Source: Synaphobranchus kaupii
Lineage: Eukaryota > Chordata > Actinopteri > Anguilliformes > Synaphobranchidae
DNA length: 64,000 nt
Direction: 5' to 3'
Assembly: GCA_029718625.1 (NCBI GenBank)
Contig: CM056381.1
Span: forward strand, 50,062,608-50,126,607
Numbering within the stretch: the first letter of the stretch is position 1; each line of letters starts with the position of its first letter. The notes under the pieces are model-generated. The model had not been told where the DNA came from. It did not search any database and worked only from the letters and a program-made list of their open reading frames with translations. Shown one piece after another: positions 45,432-58,638 of this stretch. The translations under genes and the position numbers were made by a program.

Positions 45432-48400
45432 TCTGGGTACAACAGATAGAAACATTGTATGGTTTTAAAATGTGTTCCTTTGATTTATATCCAGCTTTCT
45501 TGAGAAGAAAAAAGGGGGAAAAAAGAAGCCAAAAATATAAAAACTAGCAAATATCTCCAGTTTCCCTCTGGCCCTGCTACAGAACCCGTTCCACTTCAAG
45601 GAAATTTGATCTTGGATCAGGATTCAGATTTTGCAAACCCCTCTGACCAGGGAATGATCAGTGACCACTATTGCTAATGGAGTAGGATGTGAAGGAGCAG
45701 TTCAAAGTAAAAAAACCCTGGCATTAGACACCTGATCCCGGGAGAAGAGACATTTTCCTGGTACTGATGCTACAGGGAACACAGAAGCGGTCTCGGCTGC
45801 TTTAGAGTGGATTCACATGCACCCACTATACACCAGTTCCACAGTAGAGGGCAGCATTCTATTGCTAAAATGACATCAAATGTGGTTAATAGAAACTCTG
45901 GATAAATACCATACGATCTCAGGGTTAAAATGTGAGGTCAACAGTATGTTTAACCAAGTCACGATACGCAAGTATAATAATTAGATTAATCGGACAACTG
46001 TTCGAGACGCCGTATCAGAAAGTTTACAATTTAAAGAGATCACTCCAGACCTCGGGATGCACCAGAAAGATTCTTTATACTTAACATTGAAGGTTCAGCT
46101 CTGCTATTGCTAAGCAGAAACGCTACAACGGGGAACTGAAAACTCCTATAGATAGGAAGTGCCAAAGATGGCAGGGAAAGGGAGCCGATCATCTGTGGTT
46201 GCTATTAAGAGAATCTGTTGTAAAATTCTAATAGCTATTCCGACCACTCCAAGTATTATGAAATCGTTTGGCTGAAGCATGGAGATTCATTGCATTTTAT
46301 GAAAATGTATTAAGGAGCCTTATTTTATGTACCATGAGAATATAACCCTTATATAACAAGGCATAATAAAGAGCAAAATAATAAGTAGCAAAAACCCTGC
46401 TTGAGAAACATTTTGAAATCTGTCATTTAGCAGCGTACGAATGAATGTCTCTGCTTCCCCATATTTAACCACAGCTTCAATATGCATTTAATTATATTCC
46501 ACATCATATAATGTCTCAACCTCTACTGCAATGGAGGGAAAACATAAAATTACATTTTCCCATGGATTCAAACTACTCATGTAGGAACAACTGACTCATT
46601 TTCTAACAATTTCCAGTGCCTCGCATTTAAAACCACCCAAAGAGGCAGGCATGTGGTCTCCACAGATCGTATGCAGGCAGGAACACTTGTTCTCTCCACC
46701 ACACAGGAGATGAACAAAAAAGAAATGTGATGTATGTCGCAGCAGTCCTTTTCACACATGCAGCCTTAAGGACTTTGTACATGGCACCGTTTCGGAACTT
46801 CACCGTTTAAGGGTCATGAGTCAGCATTCCGGAAAAGTTTCTCCAGCAATTTGCCAGCTCAAGACTGGTCTAGAGAAAGACTCTGCATAAGTGGGCAAAC
46901 ACAGTGGTGCGTGTCCAACTCAGACTGAAAGGCAATTTTGGCCCCCACAACTGCACACTCCTCATTGCTTTAAGCAGCCAAATTTACAGAGGTCCAGAGC
47001 ACGTGTCTGCAAGTGGGTTTCGGTATGTGGTTTTGGTACATATTGCCTGTGAAGGAATAAAAGGATAAGAAATAACTTATCAAGTCACTATTTTCAACAT
47101 GGATGTCGTTCCAAGCCGTGCCTTGATAAAACCAATATTGTCCACCAATCATGTGCTGCACTACTGAGCCATCTGATTCCAATCCAGCGCATCCGAGCAG
47201 CTGTCTGGACTGGCATTTTCCATCCTTCCATCACAATAGTACAGCCACCCACAATGGACAACGGATAGAGCAGCCAGCTAGCATTCCCCGGCGTAGTCCT
47301 AGCGTCCTGTGCATGTCGCAGGGAGAGCGAATCGATAAAGTCGGAGTCATTACCGTGTCTTAATCTCGCTCCTTTTATTGGCAAACAAATTAACTGGATT
47401 CGAGTCACATCAAATGGTGCTTGGTCAGAGGCTTGTTGGTGAGGTGCCTGGAATTCCATTAAAGTCTCGTTTTACAGGACTGCTGCGCTGTGCCACGGGG
47501 AGCAGAGCAGCCAGAGACGCCCTCTGAGAGGGGGGCATGTGGGCGCCGTGCCCATCCACAGCAGCTTCCCTGGTGGGCACAAAGCTTGTCGAACCCGCTG
47601 CGCTAACAGAGGCGCACATGTATGGGGCCTTTTCTGGCTGCATTGCCATATGTGTAAAAAAAAAGGAGCGGGCGACTGTTACAAATAAGTGATTGTGACA
47701 TCACCTATTGACATTACATGGGCTTGTTAAAAAGTGCTTTCAATGATAATGGAGCCATGGAAATGCAATTTTGTGCTGCCATGTCGTACATAAATTGGGG
47801 CCAGAGATTCTGCACTAGAGGAGGACCCTTATATGGTCACTAAGTCCAGTCCGGGTCTGGATCCACAAAGTGCATGAGATAGTAGTGACGAACAGTGACT
47901 AGGTAGTGCCGCAAACTGCCCGGGATTTGACCAGAAAATATTAAAATGTCGTCCAAACGACACGATGGGGAGACGATTAGAGGAAGAAAAAGCACCTATT
48001 GTTCTTGTGGGAAAAATTTATTGACTTTATTTTGACCGCATTGGTACCACTGACTTACACTGAAACGGGTGGCTGAAAGACTATACTGGAGCGAACTGTG
48101 CTGGTGCCAGAGAGCAACGCTCTCAACAAGACCAGAAAGTAAGCTTCAACAACAAAACCCAATTGCCCCTTGGTCCCGCCCTGACCTAACTGTGGGTCCT
48201 CAGCTCCGGCAGTCAGCAATAGGTTTGGAGATGAAACAAGATGGCCTTTTGGGGTAATGTACCATAAATGACTGCCCATTTGTTTTTGCTGATAGTAAAA
48301 ACAGTACATGTATAATATACCACCATACACGTGGCACCAGTTAATGGAGAGATGCTGCAATATAGTGGCCCAAGAATAATGGGTATTCTCTTTTTTTCAG

Positions 48401-49378
48401 AGCTTCCATCAAAGACCACAAACATGGAGGCTTACCGTTTCTTGAACGTTAGATAACTTCACTAGCTAGCACAAATCATTTGCAAGAAAACTGAAAATAT
48501 GTATTAAAAAATATTGAAACATTTGTATACTATATCTAGTTGACGAAGTGGCCAAGTAAAAACAAAATGCAATGATTAACTTGCAAATCTCTAGCAATTC
48601 ACACCAAGTTGTAGGATGGACCCACATGAGCAATGTTTATGTTCTCCACATGCATGGCAGGCTGACGCATGGCTACACATGCTCACAGTGACCCAACATT
48701 ATTACCCAACATTATTATTATTTTTGTCCAATGAGCAAGCTGCACAGTGCCCAGGATACTGGGAAAGAAAGAACATGCAATGCTTTAAATAACATGCTCA
48801 GATATGGGTATTGTCGTGATACCCTCAACAGCAGCATAATTCACATTGTGCAAAAATAGGCCTACGTCGTGATAATTACTGTCATAGAGCCCAGCCGTAT
48901 GTGAATGTATTAATCAGTATGAATAAGCACGCTGCAGCAGATATGACAGCACTACATTAAATATGCAGGAGCCCAGACACCCCATCATCATGACTAAAAA
49001 AATGAAGAGAAAGCATGAACCATGGAAGCTGCTATGACACATACTTAGCTTCATACGCAAACACGTTTCCACAGAGCACCCATAATCCATTTCTTCTGAA
49101 GTCTAAGCTTACACGTGAAGTCAAATTAAAAAATGTGCAAACTGGAAATGCCATGACTAGCGTTATCTAAATGTTGTCCAGGGTTGCTGTTTGCGCAGAC
49201 TGCTTCTGGAAACCGTCTGGTAATACAGAAGGTGGCATTCAGTCCACATGAATGGTTTGTTCATGACGAGCACTCCAAATCCCACCCCAATGGGGCCATA
49301 CAGCCCTACTGCATGGGGTAACCTGGGGCTCAGCCTCAACATTGTAAAATACAGGAGTGTTACCAGACCTGGGACAAA
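45432..49378. other. non-coding upstream of DLG first exon
   Basis: No recognisable gene or repeat. The 121-codon minus-strand frame at 47094-47459 has no motif and no splice context that I can support. Confidence 0.4.
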
Positions 49379-49625
49379 TACAGTGAGCACCATAATTCAT
49401 TGGACAGTGACCCGTTTTTTTTTGTTATTTTGGTTCTGTACTCTAGCACTTTGAGTTTGAAAGGATACAATGACAATGAGGTTGAAGTGCAGACTGTCAG
49501 CTTTAATTTGAGCGTATTCTCATCCATATCGGATGAACGTTTAGAAATTATAGAACCTTTTGTATATAGCCCCAAATATTCATATTTAACTACTTTCAAA
49601 TAACATTTGCTTTGTGACATTTGTT
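49379..49625. mobile_element. solo end of a Tc1-like element
   Basis: TTGGACAGTGAC, TTCTGTACTCTAGCA, GACTGTCAGCTTTAATTTGA and CATCCATATC occur in the same order and spacing as at 61480-61600, showing the same terminal repeat family. No transposase follows. Confidence 0.65.
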
Positions 49626-52600
49626 TTAAGAAGAGATTTCAGTATCAAATCATATTAAATTTGTGTGATTAATACTGGAAAATTAAAGCATACATTTTCT
49701 CCAGTTGTGCAAAATTAAAATGTATTTATTTATTTTAATATTTCACTCTCAAAATGTCCACCTCACCTCCTCACCATTTCTTCGACCTCACTAAAATGTA
49801 GAATCTTCAAGATTGTTATGTAAGGCTAATCCACATCGCTGCATTGTCACGATACCATTGACACTTGCGTTCAACTAAATTATATATAAGAGCATCTCTA
49901 CGGCGACAGAATTATGAGATGTCTTTTCCAATGAATGGCTGCACCAAGGCACATTTTCATTACTGATTACACAAGCAAGCGTTAAGAGTTCAGTGAGCCT
50001 TGACATGCAGGAGGCTGAAGGCTCCACATGAACAGCAGCCCCGGGCTACCAGACAGGACCAAAAGAAAGGTCTCGGCTGTTACATTTTGTTTTCTTGTTG
50101 CACGGTGGGGCCACCATGAGGCAAAAACATCAGCACAAAATATGTTCCCAGAGAACTACTCAAACTGCTGTTACCTGAAACAACACGGCACATAGCCAAT
50201 CCACCCAGTCAGGGCACAGAGTAAATAAAAATATGATAAAACAAAGGTCTGTACACATATGACAATTTAACAGGTGCAGGGGATATGAATAAGACTGGTG
50301 ATTATTAACATTTGCCATATTGGGTTTTACACCATTTGGAATGTTTTCCAAAACACTTAGAGAGCTTTCAAATATAAATGCTTTTATCATACCAAACACT
50401 ATTCTGGAGTATGTTCAGAGTTCAATGAAAGGTATAATTCATTTTATTTTATTAATCTCTTGTAGGACCCATATTGAACTGATATTGTGTGGAAATGTAC
50501 CTTCCACCGAATTTATTCACTTGAGGATAATCTTCCTTATCGATAAATACTGAAAATGTGCCATTTATTAGGTACTGGACATTGCTTTCGCACTTACACT
50601 TCCATTTTTTTAATATTTATAGCTATTATATTACATTATACTTGCATATAATTGCTACTTTAAAAAAATGCTCATGAACAGAACACACTAAATTTGAGCC
50701 AATCTGACAATTCTGAGAAATCATACGCCTCAAAAGCAGGTTTAACATACAACACAGAAACTGTGAATATCTTAATGTATGCTTAAAATGCCCAAATTCC
50801 CCATCTGCTTGTGAGGAAAACTTGTGAGGTTCAGTTTTTAAGTTTTAGATGTTTACTATTCAACAAAAGGGTAACACATTGACGGTGAAATTTCTAAAGG
50901 GTCAAGGTGAGCACCGTACAACAGACATGTATGGGGGAAAAAAAGATGTCAAGAACATCCACTCCCACTGACTTTTCCCACATCATGCTAAAATGAACAG
51001 AAACAGGACGCGAGTATAAAGTTAAGGGCCCTGAACTCACTCTGATTGCAGGAGGGGTGGTGTGGGCCACAGAAGCTTGCTTCCATGCTTTATGTTGTTG
51101 TCAGACAGTACCTCCCACCTCCCAAAGATTTCATCAGTCTTCATTGGTCAAGACCACTGAGAGTGACAGCTTGCACAGCTGAGACTGAGTGTTGTCTTTG
51201 TCTTCAAACGCCCTCTGTGCCTTTCATTGGAGACAACTTCAGTGTGGTATTTCTCTCCCAACCAGCCCAAAATAACTTACTTGTACTGTAGACTAGTATT
51301 AGGATTTAACAAAAACAGGGACAACACAACTACACTCTCAAGCGGAAAGGAGCCACTCAAAACAAGTGTGACTTAAAAAGGTTGCTGTTGACAAACACAA
51401 GCTTTACAATTATTCCGCATTATAAGCAGCATGTGTTGCAGTTCATATCACGCACGGAAGATGTAATGATACAACAGATGAATCCGATGAAATTGTCCTC
51501 CCCAATAACACAAGAAATGGATACAAGCACTGTGATTCATGACCCTGCTCCTTATTTTTCAGCCATTGGGTCTGCTTGGGTGAGTCCAGAGGAAAAGACG
51601 TGAAAGCAATGGCAGGTCTATCACACATTTTTTTCCCTTACCGAAGTACAAATACAGTTAACAGTAACAAACATTTACATAAGATTTTTTTTAAATCCAC
51701 GTTTAAATGTTCATGTTTCTCCTAATACTGAAAGGATGTGTGTGAATCCTGAAATGTGACCGAAGTTTCTATCACGGTATGAAATTAACTTTTTCACCCA
51801 CTGGATTCTAAAAATCACCAGCCATTTTCAGCATTTTACCAGCCACATTACCTTTTACAATAAAACACAACCTGGTAGGTTACTGGCCAAACTGGCTGCG
51901 AGAGTAAAAATTCTTACCAGCATTTACCACAATCATTTTACCAGCATTTGGCTGGTGGCTGGTGTTAATTTCACATCCTGCTTTCTATGAGTCTGAAGTA
52001 TTCATTTTTTAACAGGGCACGGTGTTTTTCCGGGGGCCCTCCATCAACCAAATGAGGGTACTTTTATTATCCAATTAATCGGTCAGAATACACAGAATTG
52101 TGGGATGTTCTCCGTAACTGCCCCATCTGACTGCATGCAAAACACGCTACAAGTGACTTGGTTAAAAGGGTGCTTGAAAGAGATTCAAACCGTCACACAA
52201 CCTGAAGAACATACTTATAGTAATGTGTGTCATTTGCTGTTTCTTAGCCTAACATAAAAAAATTAATTCTGGCAAAGGTCTGCGATGCTGACTTTTCATT
52301 AGTACGTTAGCCATTATCACCAGGTACACGAATAAACCAGAGTAGAAATATACATTATTTCAGGATGAAAGCCTGGAATATGCCATCTATATTGCGCAAT
52401 CCAAAAGCCGAACTATAGGAAGGCGCAAAAAGTGGTCATTAAATAGCCCCGTCCTGTTTAATATTGTTATCGCTCGCTTAAATGATAACACAGGTATTTT
52501 TATTTATTTATTATTAGTTCGACAAATTAGTTAATGCTTAGCATATTTAAAATATATATGTTTCTCTTTGAAACAACAAAAAATACAGAAAATACGGTAA

Positions 52601-53694
52601 CCTGCAAACAAATATGCTGATATTAAAATTATATCGCTAAGCTAGTATATAAAAAAAAAAGTAATGCTACCCGTTTTACACTGTTCAGATACCGTTACGG
52701 ACTTCATCGTTTTTTTAGGGAATATAATAAGGCTTACCTTTGTACTAACAATGCATAGACAGTCCATCTTTTTTGAGCAAGGCAGCACTCTGATTCTCAG
52801 CATCTCATTTTGCACCTTTCCTCATAGGCTTGGAATAGAAAAGGTGTCTCACAAAATGTGCTGAACCAGTATCTCACACTCTGCGGTTCAATGCTGGTCC
52901 TTCAACAATAAACTCGAAAGGTGAAAAGGTCCACATCCTTTACTTTCTCTGTTCGTTGTATCCACGAATGGCTGGGATATCTGGTGAATTCCTGTCTTTC
53001 CAATGGTTGTAACACTCAGCTTGGGGTTAAACACGCTCGCGATCCAGTCGCTAAGGACCATGCCAGTTCCTGTTCAGTGACATGTGCAGCTGTGTTTAAT
53101 GCGGATTCATTAACCCTCTAAACACTAGTTAGCTGCAGAAAACTTGCTTTCATTTATTTTCAGTCGCGAGACAAGTAAAAGCAATTTGTCCGAGAATGTC
53201 ACGTTCATCTGAATTGCAGTTGCAAGCGTTATTACGCCTTCAATGTTTGCAACCCACCCTGAAACCGACTTTTCCCCTCTGATATAGACGGAATTTTCCA
53301 TCTGAGGGCAGAGAAACATAGACTATAGCCTACTGTAAACCGATCTTGGCGTTTGACTTGAATACCACTGGGAGAACTCTTGAGTCTGACGCTTATCAGT
53401 TCAATTCATACTTTCAGCAAGAAAAATGTGGGGGGGGCGGGGGGGGATGGTTTAAAGTTTCTGCATGCGTGTTAACACCACTCGTGGTGACGCTTGTAGT
53501 GAGGGACACAGTAGATTAAATTAATCGTTTTAAACATGTGTTTTCAGATTGTAATTTTCTTTTTTTCTTTAACCATTAAACATTTTTGCTCACTTTTTAT
53601 TTCTTGGATTTGACAGGCGGCATTTGAAAAATGAAAACTGAAGTGTTGATGCCGGTCGAGGAATGCTGCATATCTTTCAAAACAGCCGGCGGTT
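49626..53694. other. non-coding upstream of DLG first exon
   Basis: Contains only the short inverted-repeat element at 51779-51976 and a G-rich run at 53430-53448. No gene recognised. Confidence 0.4.
51779..51976. mobile_element. short inverted-repeat element (ATGAAATTAAC ends)
   Basis: The left end ATGAAATTAACTTTTTCACC is complementary to the right end GGCTGGTGTTAATTTCACAT apart from a few positions. The interior has repeated ACCAGCATTT / ACCAGCCA words. About 200 bp, non-coding. Confidence 0.45.
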
Positions 53695-54244
53695 CTTGGC
53701 TGCTATTAGCGCAAGGGAGACAAATAGGCTACTAATTCCTATTGGTTGATTTTGCAACCGGTAGCATCCACTACCAAACGCACATAAACACTCCACAGTG
53801 CACCCAAAGCAAATAAAATACGACGAGTCTATCGGGGGAGCGATACTTTACGTTACCCACGAATGTAGTGCCGGCACTGGTCGACTACAACAACAAAGAA
53901 GAGTAACAAGTTGCAATGGCCACGTTCGCACCGCCGCCGTACTTCCACAGAGAATATTAGGTCAACATAAAGTAAAAGATTCAACGATAGTTTGACTTCA
54001 AAAATGATGGTATAAACACTCAAAATAACCCCGATAGACTGTCGTCCTATTTTATTTGCTTTGGGTGCACTGCGGAGTGTTTAAGTGTGTTTGGTAGTGG
54101 ATGCTACTGGTTGCCATAGACTTGCGCTAGCATTAGCAACATGTGTATGTCCAAAAGAAGGGACAGCATGGAATTAGCTGAAAATGGTTTCCATCAATCA
54201 ACTACATCATGGGTAAGTCGTAAAATTCCGAACTATCCCTTTAA
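53695..54244 (+). mobile_element. foldback/MITE family, copy B (TTAA end)
   Basis: A long imperfect inverted repeat. The left arm (from about 53756, GGTAGCATCCACTACCAAACG... to CGAGTCTATCGGGG at 53839) is complementary to 54015-54115 (...CCCCGATAGACTGTCG...TAGTGGATGCTACTGG). The right arm continues to AATTCCGAACTATCCCTTTAA at 54244 and matches copy A in the same orientation. The interior (53840-54015) is inverted relative to copy A. The left end is truncated or diverged, since no TTAA-AGGGATAG partner is visible. Confidence 0.7.
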
Positions 54245-57200
54245 GCTAATTCAACAAACGGTGAATTTCTTATAATCCTTTTTACTCATCTTTACCAGGA
54301 AAGCCAATAGTGGAGGGCACTGTATGTTACCATTAATTTCACAGTATAATTCAATCAATTAAAACATTAATTTATTTCTAAAGGAATCATTTGTTATAGC
54401 TCAAAAGCGTCAGTTAATCTGATCGATTAAAAGTCTTGAGATGTGAACATTGGGATGTTGACATTTATTCTTTATGGCAAGCATCACCATTTCTAATATA
54501 ATGTGACCTGCATGGATACTGAAAGTGCCTAAATAAGAATATTTAGCAGCGGCAAGATGTGTGGGGCCGTCCGTAGGGCAGCCTACTCTCAGCCATGCGA
54601 TTCTCCTGCATTTTCTTACCACATCAAACGGCCATTTTAACATCAGCAGCCAAATCAGGAAAATGCTAAACGAGCACCAAAAATCCAAATGTCCATTTTT
54701 TTGAGCACAAAAAAATGAAAAAATATATACTTTTCTCACTTCTATTTTTGAAAAGTGAACTGACGAGCCACTGACTACTGACCATCTCACAACGAAATAC
54801 TTTAGCATGAATAATGACTGTGTAGATTCATCAAAATGCAGATTTCCCAAAATATAGTTTTTATAGTCTAAAGAGAAACATCAGTCAATGAACGTGTATT
54901 TGACAAACGTTTTACAAAGCACATTTGGAGGTAGTGTACAAGACATCTGGGGCACTTTCAAGAGGGTCAAGTGGGTGGTATCTGTCAAAAGTGCAAAGAG
55001 AAATCTGTCTTACAATCATTTTAACATCATAGAGCAGAGAGTAAATTATTTTGCCAACATGCTGACATTTAGTAATGCCTTTGTGTTGGCATCATTTTCC
55101 TTTATATCACTAAATTGTGCAGTGATAATTGTGCAGAATATAAGAAACAAGTTTCTTATATTCACGAATTTAGTCGAGATTGCAGATAAATGTAAGCTCC
55201 TCTTGGTTCGCCAAGCCCAAACTCAAGGTATTTTGATTACATAAAACCTATTAATCCGTTCTGTCTCTCATAACTTTTTTTTGGCTATAGCTTTAGGTAT
55301 GGGATTAAATAGATTTTACTGATGTGATGTGAACATGTCTTTTAGTGATCAAAAGTTTTTAATAGGATGAGAACAAAAAGAATGCGATCAAGACAGTTCA
55401 GAGAAAACCTAATAGTACTGCATTGTACTATTGCACAAGCAATCAAGAAAAATGTATTAATTTTGAATGAAGATCATAATCCCACTGCACGCACACGTGT
55501 CGCTGAAGTGTTGCAAAAAGCATCGTCACCAGTTATACATAACATTTGGTGATAACGTGAAGCGAAATGTAGTGTGTGAAAGTGTCTTTCACCAACGGTC
55601 GATTCACAGAAATACAGATTCAAAAGCACATTTTAACTACAAGTGTAAAAACAACATTTGTTAGGTACCCATTTGATCACCTCCACATGAAAAAAACAGT
55701 TAATCAAAGCTTTAAGCAAATTTAAACTCAATTCCATTCATGCCACCTATGGTCCTGTTAAATGTCAGAGCAAAAGGAGAGAAATAGTTAAAGTGGTAAT
55801 ATATTCAATGATCCCTGACTTCATTAAAGAGTGGACCCGCATCATCAACTACTGTCATATGAAACTAAAATCAAGAATGCAGTAGTGCAGGGACCTGTAA
55901 AATTGCATGCATGAGACAGCAGCCTGAAAACAGTTTTTAGTCTTTGAGGTACAATGGGATGGAAGCTTCTATTGCAGGAAGCCTACTGTTCTTGTCAGTA
56001 TTTTTTACAAGTATCCTTTAATGCCATTGCAGATTTCTACTTCAGAATTACTTCAGTTTAAAGATCCAAGGCATATAAAACCCACAAATGTTGCAAAATG
56101 GTTGGAGCACATGATCCAACATGGATGGCAGGCTATCGTTTCCATAGGTTTAGGCTGGAAGTCTATTATTTCTGAAGGTCTTTCCCTTTCTTTCTTTCTC
56201 TTATCCTGCCTATAACTCAAAAGGTAATTAAGACATGTTTGCACACGCTCTGAAGATGCACATAAACCTATTTTCTGAGAGGTCATGACCGAAATGCGCT
56301 TTTTGGTGTTTCGCAATAATTCGCAAGCGTCCTAGTTGACATGCAAGGAATTCATATTTGCTGTCAATTATATCCAGTTTGTTTCACAATGGAATTCTAG
56401 AGTAATAGTTCTACAGCATATGACCGCACACTTCTGTGCTGCTGTACAATTTATTTTATACATTTTGGACACATCAGTCAATACTATGCCTCATCAGGCA
56501 CAAACACCAGGAAGTTAATATTCCATGAATATGTTCCAAAAATAATGGAACAAATTGCACAGGGTTTCAATATGATGTTGGGTATACTAACCACCCCCTC
56601 TTTTCCTGCGCCGTTACTCTTGAGCAATGTGTTTCAAACACTACAAATCTGTAATCTTCTAAGTGAAAAACACAGAGGCTTGACATTCGTTGTGCATGGA
56701 CGGTTAGTAATGGGCTGTCTAATCAGGAAGGGACCATGGTTTAGTTGGGTCACATGGTTTAGTTGCATCACACAGATCCCTTTAAATTAAGAGTCTAAGT
56801 AATATAAAATATAAAAAAATATTATCCGGTCATCATCAATAAAAATTCACCAGTCATCACAGCCTCAGCCGATGATAATTCAACTCTTATATTTGCCAGA
56901 TTAAATGCTGAATACCACTCAAGGGGAATAAAGAATCCTCGAGAACAATGTAGAATTTGTAAATCGCCACATGAAAAATTTAACATTTCTTTAACATTCA
57001 GGCAAGCTCTCCTTTCCTCTTATTTCGATTGTGCATCTCACCCACATATTTCAAATAATGTTAAACCTCCTTCTAATATTATTTTCATGAATAATATTAG
57101 AAAGAGGTTAATTATGTATCACTTCGATATCTGCATTAAACATTTCAATTGAACTCTTTGTATGTGTTGGTGGCCAATTTGCAAAAGACAAATATATGCT

Positions 57201-58578
57201 ACACTTGTTGAAAGGCCTTTTCCTCAGCTTTCTCAAAAACTGTTCACATCTTGGCACACTTTTGGTACGTCAATTAAAATAATGGTCACATAGTGTGGCA
57301 CATAGCAAATGTAGAAGTGCATGAGTGAAAACCCCTTCTGATTATTTGTACCTTACATAATTCCCTCCTGTTGCAGGAGTGATACAGTCAGAAATACATG
57401 GTTTGTTATTCATATCACAGGACATATCATCTTTAGTATGCGTTCAGTCTTGGAGCCCAAGGAGGGCGCTCACAGCCTCTTTTTTCTTCAGTACAACTGA
57501 GGTCAAATTTCAGAGGGATTAAATGAAATTTGGGGAATGATCAACAGTGAAAAAATCTGCTTATTCAAGTATGAATTAACATTGGACCTGAGAAATGTAT
57601 TTCTAACAGTCACACGTGAGGTGTGTGCAGGCATTTAAAACTACAGTTGCAAAACCTTAAATACACAACATTGGCTTCTGATTAAAACACATCACTACTA
57701 ATGAACAATAATGGTTAATTCTGTGCCATTAAGAAGGACCACTTTTCTGACCATTTATCAATGATCACACAATTTGGACTCGTTTCCAAGATGCAATTAT
57801 CCTGTGTAAAAAGACATTCCAACACCACCTTTCACACTATCCAAGTAAAAACAAGAAAAACAAAACCAAGGGTCAGTTAACAAGGACTTGAACACTTCCT
57901 AATTAACACATAAAAACAGAAATGCCATTTTACCCACAAGCAGAATAAAAAGACACATGTTTCAGGTAAATGTGACAATATTAGAGAAACTTCAGTATGC
58001 GCGATTGGATAGCACAGCTATGCGTACTAGTTCATGCTCAACGTTGTAACTGTATCATGATGTGGAAAATTGTCAAACGTCCAAAACGGTGTCCATTTCA
58101 AAAATATTTGCTGCAGTTACCCAGTGTTCATTACCGCTTTCCCATTAACACCATTGTAATCTCCTGGATCAACACTTTTTTCACATTCTTCTAACATATG
58201 CAATTTGGCAGTTATGGTCTCAGGGCTGGAACTCATGTGTCAGTTTTCAGGTCCCGACCAATTCCAATTCTGCCCTTTTTGTTGTGGGAAATTTATTGTG
58301 TCAGAAAATCACAGTGTGTCAACACTTTCAAAGGTCCTTTTGCCAATGCAAAGCATAGGACAGCGACTCCACATTCTACTGCCAACTTAAAACACAATCA
58401 TGCTGTAAAATTACAGTATTGCTAATTCAGAATCTATATACAAACACATAGGGAAACATGTCCCAATAGCCATAGGATGCTTCTGGACTCACCTAACAGA
58501 AGCAATTTGCAAGGAAGAGTGCTGACAGCAAAATGGAAAAACAGATTTTTTTAAAAATGGCCTTATTTACGATTAATC

Positions 58579-58580
<2 letters not shown>
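54245..58580. other. AT-rich non-coding upstream of DLG first exon
   Basis: Two longish frames (54410-54850 minus, 146 codons; 54888-55244 plus, 118 codons) have no recognisable family, splice signals or codon pattern, and may be remains of an unidentified repeat. The 57061 hairpin is the only defined structure. Confidence 0.4.
57061..57110. repeat. 50-bp hairpin
   Basis: Arm ACCTCCTTCTAATATTATT is complementary to AATAATATTAGAAAGAGGT with one mismatch and a 6-base loop (TTCATG). Lies in AT-rich DNA with no gene. Confidence 0.85.

Positions 58581-58631
<51 letters not shown>
58581..58631. repeat. (TA)n microsatellite
   Basis: About 50 bp of TA dinucleotides with one TGTA interruption near 58618. 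The Tc1 element at 58639 inserted at a TA seven bases beyond its end. Confidence 0.96.
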
Positions 58632-58638
58632 TACTATA

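Noticed and set aside
47094..47459. 121-codon minus-strand frame in moderately GC-rich DNA
   Set aside because: No motif, no start or splice context, overlapped by other random frames.
54410..55244. Two adjacent frames of 146 and 118 codons on opposite strands
   Set aside because: AT-rich, hydrophobic random-looking peptides with no recognisable domain; possibly repeat debris but unsupported.
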